Shown: positions 9,119 to 14,575 of the stretch, piece after piece
How the letters are laid out: each line of letters begins with the position of its first letter
Numbering within the stretch: the first letter of the stretch is position 1
Assembly: GCA_034696485.1 (NCBI GenBank)
Contig: JAQIWT010000841.1
Location: forward strand, 1 to 14,575
DNA length: 14,575 nt
Origin: Isohypsibius dastychi
Taxonomy: Eukaryota; Tardigrada; Eutardigrada; Parachela; Isohypsibiidae
Direction: 5' to 3'
Position numbers and translations under genes: made by a program
Notes under the pieces: generated by a model
What the model was told of the DNA's origin: nothing
The model's database searches: none
What the model saw: only the letters and a program-made list of their open reading frames with translations

Positions 9119-10019
9119 TCAAGGGCAACAGCGCTGGCTGTCGTCACTACATGCTTCGAAACCAGATTTCCAAATTTTTACCGGGGGCGATGAGCAATAT
9201 GATGCATTTTCATTTGATAGATACTCAAGCTTGTTGACAAACTTCGAGTAGAGTGTCAATGAAACACGACAGAGTTCGTAATGAACTAAGATTTTTCGAA
9301 CTTAGTTTTGGTCGTCAACCGAAAGTTCTGCGTAGGGTAAAGGGTTACTTACCGCACCACCTGACTTGACTGAAGCTTTTTTTATTGCTTGAAAAACTCG
9401 AAGTGAATCTCGAGCAAGAGTGATGGGGTCGAGGAAACAGGATTTACAAGGGTGAATATTTTGTGAGCCATGTGGACACTGTTGACATCGAGTCCTGTGC
9501 CCTGCGATCCAATTGTTACATGGCTTGCTGCATAGAATTTTGAGGGCGACATTGGTTGGTTTCTGAAATTCTGTTTGTGAAATTTAGCGGGCTTAGAGGG
9601 CCAACCTACGAAAGTCATACTCCACCTATGCATAAACAGAACCTTTCTCGAAGGGCTTGCTACACTGCGTTAATTGCCAGGGGGTTGCGAAACTTTTTGA
9701 TATACCGAATCTGCTGGATGTTTGAATATGAATCACCTAATCATCATTATATATGTTGAAGAATTGTACCAGGATGTTGTTTTACGCTGACCTTGAAAAT
9801 CGATAAAAGTTCAAGTCTATCTCTTCGCTTACGTGTGTCGACCACTTTGAACCTGCCGGTGAGCCGGTGAACCCAACGGTGAGTAAGCTGGGAAGAACAA
9901 TCGAAATCGACAAGGAAGGACAATACTGATCGATATTCTACTTTTCGACCGACCAGATAAGGATTTCCTTCACAGTACAATGGCGTCGTAAACGTCAGTA
10001 GAATGATTACAAAATCCAT
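9119..10019 (-). CDS. Secreted cysteine-rich protein of unknown family, three exons
   Basis: Exons (minus) 10019-9792, 9562-9353 and 9241-9119, with introns of 229 and 111 nt, both phase 0, give 186 residues. I do not recognise the family. Residues 1-18 (MDFVIILLTFTTPLYCEG) look like a signal peptide. Residues 19-76 are basic with a single Cys41. Exon 2 has a Cys-rich core at 87-118 with spacing C-x3-C-x10-C-x2-C-x9-C-x2-C, two CxxC pairs that could be disulfides or a zinc-ribbon-like site, followed by a helix-prone basic stretch. Exon 3 ends with Cys162, 177, 184 and 185 (final residues QRCCP) and an N-glycosylation sequon NAS at 158-160. The exon 2 donor G/GTAAGT is strong; the intron 1 donor (AAG/GTCAGC) and intron 2 acceptor (CTCGAAG) are weaker, so the ends are less sure than the middle. 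It lies 50 nt upstream of the astacin-like start on the same strand. An alternative is splicing of exon 2 through a 16-nt exon (9017-9002) into the astacin gene, which also keeps phase. Confidence 0.5.
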
Positions 10020-10024
10020 ATAAG
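10019..10024 (+). promoter_or_regulatory. TATA box of the C2-like gene, overlapping the divergent gene's start codon
   Basis: TATAAG at 10019-10024 lies 65 nt before the ATG at 10084, with a TCAACA initiator-like site (A at 10053) 34 nt downstream. It abuts CAT at 10017-10019, the start codon of the Cys-rich gene on the other strand. Confidence 0.4.
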
Positions 10025-10083
10025 AAGAAATCAACAGTTGCACAAACGCGTCAACAAAGTTTCAAATTTTCATCACACTCGAA

Positions 10084-10704
10084 ATGGCATCGTCTTTGTT
10101 GTTAGCTTCCATCCTCGTTGTGGGTCTTGCCCAAACTCTTCTCGTGTCCGCAGGTAAAATAGCAATAGTTCCAGTTTTTTTGAGCTTTCAAATTGTACAT
10201 CCCACATTTCAGCGCCAGCTGTTGCTGTTCAAAAACAAGCCGGATATGTGTACACCACAGTCAAACTTCTGGACTACCTTAACCCCTCGAACACTTTGGC
10301 CAATGGAAAAAAATGCGATCCAGCCGTTTTTGGATTTCAAAAATGTGACCCATACTTCATCGTATCCTATCGACACGGCGACACGTAAGAATGCTACTTT
10401 ATTTCCATAATGAGCTCCATTCATTTTCGTTTGCAGCCAACATTCAGTGACGTATAAGCAGTCAGCATGGGAAGATGTTGACTCAGTGGTTTTCCAGGAT
10501 GGAGAAGCATACAGTTTCACTTCACCAGCCGGTCAGCCATTTTCCGTTCATATCCGAGCTTTGGACGAGGATGTTGGTAACGACGATATCATTGGAGACT
10601 TTGATTTTTCAACCACCGCTTATAACGGGAACAGTCAGACTCTTGTGGCCACCAACGGGCAAGCTGCCATCATGCGCGTCAGCGTCAAAACTGTTCAGTT
10701 TTGA
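10084..10704 (+). CDS. Small secreted protein with a C2-like / MNNL-like single domain, three exons
   Basis: Exons 10084-10153, 10213-10384 and 10437-10704, with introns of 59 nt (phase 1) and 52 nt (phase 2), all with good GT-AG sites, give 169 residues. Residues 1-23 are a signal peptide. The rest looks like one beta-sandwich domain: GYVYTTVKLLDYLNP (34-48), then GKKC (55-58) and KCDPYFIVSYR (67-77), then AYSFTSPAGQPFSVHIRALD (105-124). The acidic loop LDEDVGNDDIIGDFDF (123-138) resembles the calcium loop of C2 domains. The order G-x-V/F-x-L...N-x...C-D...C-D-P-Y-F-x-V is reminiscent of the MNNL domain at the N-terminus of Notch ligands, which is itself a C2 fold, but DSL and EGF modules are absent. 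Cys58 and Cys68 could pair. A secreted, calcium- or lipid-binding role is inferred only. The neighbour on the other strand starts 64 nt away, head to head. Confidence 0.82.
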
Positions 10705-11349
10705 TAACTGACTTTTGAGTTTCACGATAAGCTCAATGGCACGATTTCCTGAGAATAATTATCCTATGAGTACAATTGAAGCTCTTTAGAAAGAAGAGCA
10801 GATTAAACAAACTTATCGGGAATTCTGTCGAAAACACCCATTACAGATTAAAGATAACAGGTCGTACGTGGATGCTACCATTCGTTCAAACTTTTAAATT
10901 ACTGAATCGTACTTTTACGTGGCCTCCGCGAATCGGTCAGAAGAAGAGGGAGTTTTATCACTCTAGGGGGGGGGAGATGGGGTTGGGGTTGAAAAAATAT
11001 CAATGGTTGAGCGAATCTGTGAGCGAAATCTTTAGCAAATCTTCAATTGTTCGGAAGATCGTAGCTCATTATCATCGGTGTGAAGATTTGGATTCGGATC
11101 TCAAGGGGCACGCGATCGTAATATTTGTCTTATTATCAACTGACCTTATCAAAGCTGAGTCATTGCTCACGAAAATAATTAGCAAACAAGAATGGTTATG
11201 AAGTTGATCGGACTTTTGAACTTATGCAGAATTAGGGTACATGTCGCTTTATCTTGCTACTGACTACTTACCGAGACTGTTGAACGAAATTTAAAGTGAT
11301 TCAATTGCCAGTCCATATTTCGGTCATAAAGGTGAAGTGTGGACCGAAA
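10705..11349. other. Intergenic region between the C2-like gene and the first dehydrogenase (convergent 3' ends)
   Basis: No gene seen. ATTAAA at 10802-10807 is a possible poly(A) signal of the C2-like gene, 98 nt after its stop. A run of nine G sits at 10966-10974, followed by further short G-runs to about 10990. The open frame at 10776-11201 starts with TTG and encodes nothing recognisable. Confidence 0.5.
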
Positions 11350-12519
11350 TTACGGTACGGACTGCTCAGTGGGAATAATGGTCAGCTCACGAATCATGAC
11401 ATGGGGTGGAGTTCCCAGGACATATACAACGGCGTCCGCGATATCCTTCCCCTGCAGAAAATTGAAGTCCGCTTTTCGGTCTTGGTAGGTCTTCTTCAAG
11501 TCCACCGTCAGCGGAGTTTCAACATGACCAGGACTCAAGCTCTAAAATCACAAAGGTCACCATACACTCGCCTACAGCGCAAAGACAAAATCTCATGACT
11601 GCATACCGTTACTCGGATCTTGCTTTTCTTGAGTTTGAGCTCGATGTCCAAAGCACGGGTGATTGCTGTGACCATATGCTTCGTTGCAGAGTATGCATGG
11701 TGCTCATCAGTCAGCGCCATATCATGACCGGCAGTACTACAAAGATTCAAAATTAGCACATAGATCCACAAAGAGGGGGGGGGGTCATGAAAATACCTGT
11801 TAATGTTAATGATATGCCCGTCGTCAACACCGTGTTTCTCCATCAACCGCAAAGCCTCCCGAGTGCAAATCGAAAGGCCGACGATGTTGAGCTGGGAACA
11901 GAGATTGCCAACAGTCGAAATTTTTATCTCAGACTCGAGTACTGTACTGTCTCGATGCTAACGGACACTTTTTGGACCGTGGTGGTAATTTACCCCCGGC
12001 CATTTTACCTTACCGAGCGAGGTTACCACATACAGTGGCTTGTTGCCCCAGTGGTAAATTACCACCACGGTCCAAAAAGTGTCCGTTAGCATCGAGACAG
12101 TACAGTATTGAAACTCACGCTAATCATTTTTTGCCATTCTTCTGTTTTCCCAGTAATGAACGAAGCAGCCGTTGCTGTGCCGGCGTTGTTGATCAAGATA
12201 TCTACATGTCCATATCTTTGCTCGATCTCTTTGAACATTCTCAGGATGTCGTTTTCTTGGCTGAGATCGCATTGGATAGCATGAAGACTGCCACCGTCTC
12301 CCTTAAACGAGGATTCAAGATCCTAGAACACAACACTGCTCTTGCTTTGAAATGGTAAACTTGAAGAGGCGAATATAGTATACGTACATCGAGTGACTTT
12401 GTGCTTCTTGCACATCCGATCACCTGCAATCCTTGTTTAACCAACTCTTCGACAATGGAGAATCCGATACCGTATGAAGCACCGGTTACAAGCACTACTT
12501 TGCCGCGCCACCGTTCCAT
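11350..12519 (-). CDS. DHRS11-like short-chain dehydrogenase/reductase, copy 1, five exons
   Basis: Exons (minus) 12519-12388, 12322-12119, 11891-11797, 11736-11607 and 11541-11350 give 250 residues, close to human DHRS11 (260). The start MERWRGKVVLVTGASYGIG carries the Rossmann TGxxxGxG (12-19). CAR at 36-38 after beta-2 puts an Arg where NADP(H)-preferring enzymes have one. NNAG is at 89-92. The catalytic residues are Ser144 (its codon is split by intron 3), Tyr159 and Lys163 in YSATK, with the 15-residue Ser-Tyr spacing of DHRS11. SLSPGHVET (188-196) and the final VMIRELTIIPTEQ also match DHRS11. Family members reduce keto groups of steroids or xenobiotics using NADPH in the cytosol; the substrate here is unknown. 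Introns are 65, 227, 60 and 65 nt, the long one because of a 168-bp inserted element. A second copy lies about 1.1 kb upstream on the same strand with identical intron positions, a tandem duplication. Confidence 0.93.
11775..11784 (+). repeat. G10 homopolymer in intron 3 of dehydrogenase copy 1
   Basis: Ten consecutive G on the + strand (C10 in the transcript) lie inside the 60-nt intron 3, close to its 5' end. It may influence splicing or be prone to sequencing error. Confidence 0.9.
11940..12107. mobile_element. 168-bp palindromic MITE with perfect 55-bp inverted arms, in intron 2 of dehydrogenase copy 1
   Basis: Bases 11940-11994 and 12053-12107 are perfect reverse complements over 55 bp (counting the TA at each end), with a 58-bp centre. 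The outer ends read TACTGTACTGTCTCGATGC. Taking TA as the target duplication leaves termini CTGTACTG, as for Tc1/mariner-type elements, where TA is always duplicated. There is no coding capacity, so it is non-autonomous. Removing 168 bp from the 227-nt host intron leaves 59 nt, exactly the length of the homologous intron in copy 2, which shows a recent insertion after the gene duplication. The transcript of this intron can fold into a 55-bp hairpin. Confidence 0.9.
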
Positions 12520-12583
12520 TTTTGTTCAGTGGCTTGTACTGTCTGGACGGAAAACGTTTCTGTGGAAGTTGAATCTGAAAATG

Positions 12584-12590
12584 TTTTATA
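12584..12590 (-). promoter_or_regulatory. TATA box of dehydrogenase copy 1
   Basis: The minus strand reads TATAAAA at 12590-12584, 65 nt before the start codon at 12519. That predicts transcription start near 12559 and a leader of about 40 nt. Confidence 0.55.
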
Positions 12591-12698
12591 TTCTGAGGCA
12601 CAAGTCATTATTCAGCATACGTATGTTATCTTCCTATTGCAAACGACGGAGCGATAACGTAGCATTTTCGGCGCATTGCCCGGAACCAGAGAGTAATT

Positions 12699-13181
12699 GG
12701 GGGCATCCGGAAATAACGTTACGCGCGAGGGGGGGAGGGGGATAGGTCGGACACAAACGAAAACAAACTTAAAAATGGGGGGGGGGGTCCCGGGAGGTGT
12801 AACGTTTCACATAAATTTTTTTTTGAAATTATTTTTATTGTTAGTTTTATTCCACGAGGCACGATTAAAGCGTATAATCTCTTTTTAAATCAGTGGAGGC
12901 GGTGGTAGGTGGTCATTACCGGAATCAATGGCGAATAGTTTCACGGTGGAGGGGGGGGGATTCAATCCAATAAGTGGTTTGAATCGAATTTGACTCTCCT
13001 TTCCGAAAGATTTCCTCTCCAAATGGATGTGCTTCACGGCGATAGTTTAGCAAATTGAGGGGGGGGGGTCGGCAGTTAACAAACGTTCAGGGGGGGTCTC
13101 CTGCCGACAAACGATAATAAACGAAGGGGGGAGGGGGTCAAAAAAACGAGTTTTTTTGCAACGTTATTTCCGGATGCCCCC
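12699..13181. mobile_element. 483-bp non-autonomous DNA transposon with perfect 22-bp TIRs and G-rich interior
   Basis: The left end 12699-12720 (starting GGGGGCATCCGGAAATAACG) and right end 13160-13181 are exact reverse complements over 22 bp. The interior holds no credible gene. It carries G-runs at 12729-12741 (7+5), 12777-12787 (11), 12951-12959 (9), 13059-13068 (10), 13090-13096 (7) and 13126-13137 (6+5). The stretches near 12745-12770 and 13100-13125 share a GTCGGACA/GCCGACAAACG-type motif, suggesting subterminal repeats. No convincing target duplication is seen (left flank gtaatt, right flank tatacg), so the superfamily is not assigned. The element lies about 110 bp upstream of the copy 1 TATA box and downstream of copy 2. 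Confidence 0.8.
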
Positions 13182-13636
13182 TATACGCGTACCATCTGTT
13201 GCAATAATCATCTTGATTAGCACCACTCGGCGATAGCCAGCTAAATTTGGTGATTGAATGCATTTCTGTTTTATGATAACCTTCAATCGCGAATGTTATG
13301 CGCATCCGAAAATCGATAGAATTATACCGAGCTCATGTCGTACTGATAAGGTGGACATCAATGACACATGGCATCAAGCTTACTTTTCTTTCGGTAAGAC
13401 CATGAACGAGGACATGGCATTTAGCAATCTCGCTGCATTCTGCAAGCCGATATTTGCGCCTTGTACTCACTAGCATATGTTAGACTGCAAAAGGCGAATT
13501 CGCGGTATCGACAAGACATCGACGACCACGACTGAATTTCGACATGATCTTGAAACAGCAGAGTATTTATTGATTTCCAACGCAAATGTTCCTAACACGT
13601 TCTTTTGCCGAAGTGTTTTGCTTTAAGAGTTGCTCT
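13182..13636. other. Spacer between the G-rich element and the 3' end of dehydrogenase copy 2
   Basis: The region contains the copy 2 poly(A) signal. One ATG-started frame at 13258-13473 (+) encodes 71 residues with five Cys and no signal peptide; it matches no family I know and has no promoter motif, so I do not call it a gene. Confidence 0.45.
13566..13571 (-). other. Poly(A) signal AATAAA of dehydrogenase copy 2
   Basis: The minus strand reads AATAAA 65 nt after the stop codon at 13637, in a suitable position for 3' end formation. Confidence 0.6.
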
Positions 13637-14575
13637 TTATAAAAGGACCGGTTGTTCTGTCGGTACAATAGTCAGTTCTCGAATCATGACATGGGACGGT
13701 GCACTCAAAACGTAAATCACGGCATCGGCAATATCTTTGCCAGACAAGAATTCATAGTCGGCTCCTCTGCTTTGATTTTCTTCCTTTATGTACTCCGTCA
13801 TTGGGGTAAGCACAAGGCCAGGACTGAGGCTCTGTAAAACACGCATCACTTCACGAATTGTCCCCGAACTCCATTCACCGCGGAGGATATGATACATACC
13901 GTCACTCGTATTTTGCTCTTCTTGTTCTTAAGCTCCATATCCAGAGCACGAGTTATAGCTGTCACCATATGCTTGGTGGCAGAGTAGGCGTGGTCGGTAT
14001 CGGTCTGTTCGATGTCATGTCCAGCTATGCTGAAAGATTTGGAAGTCAACAGTTGTAAAAAGAACGAACGTCAATATGAACAGCCACGGCAGTTTTAAAA
14101 CTCTGATAACAATGTGAATGTACCTGTTGATGTTTATGATATGACCATCCAGGATGCCATCTTTATCCATCAGTTTCAAGGCTTCTCGCGTGCAGATGGA
14201 AAGTGCAACAACGTTGATCTGAATAACCACAAAAGTTAGTAGATGTACTGTACTGAACATGTTTTCATACACAATACGTTTATCATCTTCATCCAGTCTT
14301 CAGTTTTCCCATCGATGAAAGAAGCAGCCTCCGCCACGCCAGCATTATTGATCAGAACATCAACATGTCCAATTGTCTTTCGGATTTGCTCAAACATATT
14401 CAGAATATTCTCTTCCTTGCTCAAATCACATGCTATCACATCCAGTTTCCCACCATTTTCGGCAAGAGAAACTTTCAGCTTCTGAAAATCGTTTTGTGAT
14501 CAAGATTTTCCAGTTCAGATAAAAATAAAGATGAAGTACCTCTAAAGATGTCGTGTTTCTTGCACATCCAACCAC
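13637..14575 (-). CDS. DHRS11-like short-chain dehydrogenase/reductase, copy 2 (5' end outside window)
   Basis: Exons (minus) 14575-14540 (partial), 14481-14278, 14218-14124, 14029-13900 and 13831-13637 give 219 residues in the window. The first visible residues are VVGCARNTTSLE, the end of beta-2 with its NADP-type Arg. The Rossmann TGxxxGxG and about 32 residues before it lie beyond the window. NNAG, the split catalytic Ser codon, YSATK, SLSPG and the final VMIRELTIVPTEQPVLL are all present. Exons 2, 3 and 4 are 204, 95 and 130 nt, identical in length to copy 1. Over exon 4, 36 of 44 residues are identical. Intron 2 (59 nt) lacks the MITE found in copy 1 and has a clear TACTAAC branch site. 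The NADPH-dependent reductase role is as for copy 1. No frameshift or lost catalytic residue is seen, so both copies appear functional. Confidence 0.92.

Noticed and set aside
10776-11201. 141-codon open frame on +
   Set aside because: It has a TTG start, crosses a G9 run, has basic low-information composition and lies in the 3' flank of the C2-like gene.
11607-11736. Apparent loss of catalytic Ser in both dehydrogenases (Ala 13 residues before Tyr)
   Set aside because: DHRS11 uses a 15-residue Ser-Tyr spacing. The Ser is restored at the exon 3/4 junction (AG/T or AG/C), with the S-x-x-G pattern intact in both copies.
13258-13473. 71-codon ATG-started frame with five Cys
   Set aside because: There is no signal peptide, promoter, splice partner or known motif. 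It lies in the 3' flank of copy 2 next to a transposon.

Overview
The window is nuclear DNA from a small-genome bilaterian invertebrate, most likely an ecdysozoan. The genes carry short GT-AG introns, most of 54-70 nt. They include a canonical even-skipped/Evx homeobox gene, an arthropod-type defensin, an astacin-family gene and two tandem DHRS11-like dehydrogenases. A tardigrade would fit this gene density, intron size and base composition, but the sequence alone does not prove it. All gene models were assembled by hand from open frames, splice consensus and phase matching, without transcript data. Where a CDS is spliced, the feature spans first to last coding base and the exons are listed in the evidence.

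Layout, left to right. (1) Bases 2-454 (+) are the last coding exon of a Pro/Thr/Ala/Ser-rich, mucin-like protein. (2) Bases 1018-1311 (+) are a two-exon secreted defensin-like peptide with eight cysteines, behind a TATA box. (3) About 2 kb without a supportable gene follow. (4) Bases 3403-4386 (-) are a complete three-exon even-skipped orthologue, with about 2 kb of apparently non-coding DNA upstream. (5) Bases 6817-9068 (-) are a nine-exon secreted astacin homologue whose zinc histidines are intact but whose catalytic glutamate is replaced, with a long Thr/Ser/Lys-rich and acidic C-terminal extension. (6) Bases 9119-10019 (-) are an unrecognised secreted cysteine-rich protein that ends only 50 nt before the astacin start. 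(7) Bases 10084-10704 (+) are a small secreted protein resembling a C2/MNNL (Notch-ligand N-terminal) domain, head to head with gene 6. (8) Bases 11350-12519 (-) are a complete DHRS11-like short-chain dehydrogenase, and 13637-14575 (-) is a second copy whose 5' end lies outside the window.

Mobile DNA is concentrated in the dehydrogenase region. A 168-bp element with perfect 55-bp inverted arms sits in intron 2 of the first dehydrogenase, and the same intron of the second copy is the empty site (59 nt in both once the element is removed). A 483-bp element with perfect 22-bp terminal inverted repeats and several long G-runs separates the two dehydrogenases.

Functionally, the window mixes a developmental regulator (eve) with a group of small secreted proteins (mucin-like, defensin, pseudo-astacin, Cys-rich, C2-like) and an NADPH-dependent carbonyl or steroid reductase pair. 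Adjacency gives no firm evidence of a shared pathway. The most interesting items are the defensin with an added disulfide, the catalytically dead astacin next to an unrecognised Cys-rich gene, and the dated MITE insertion.
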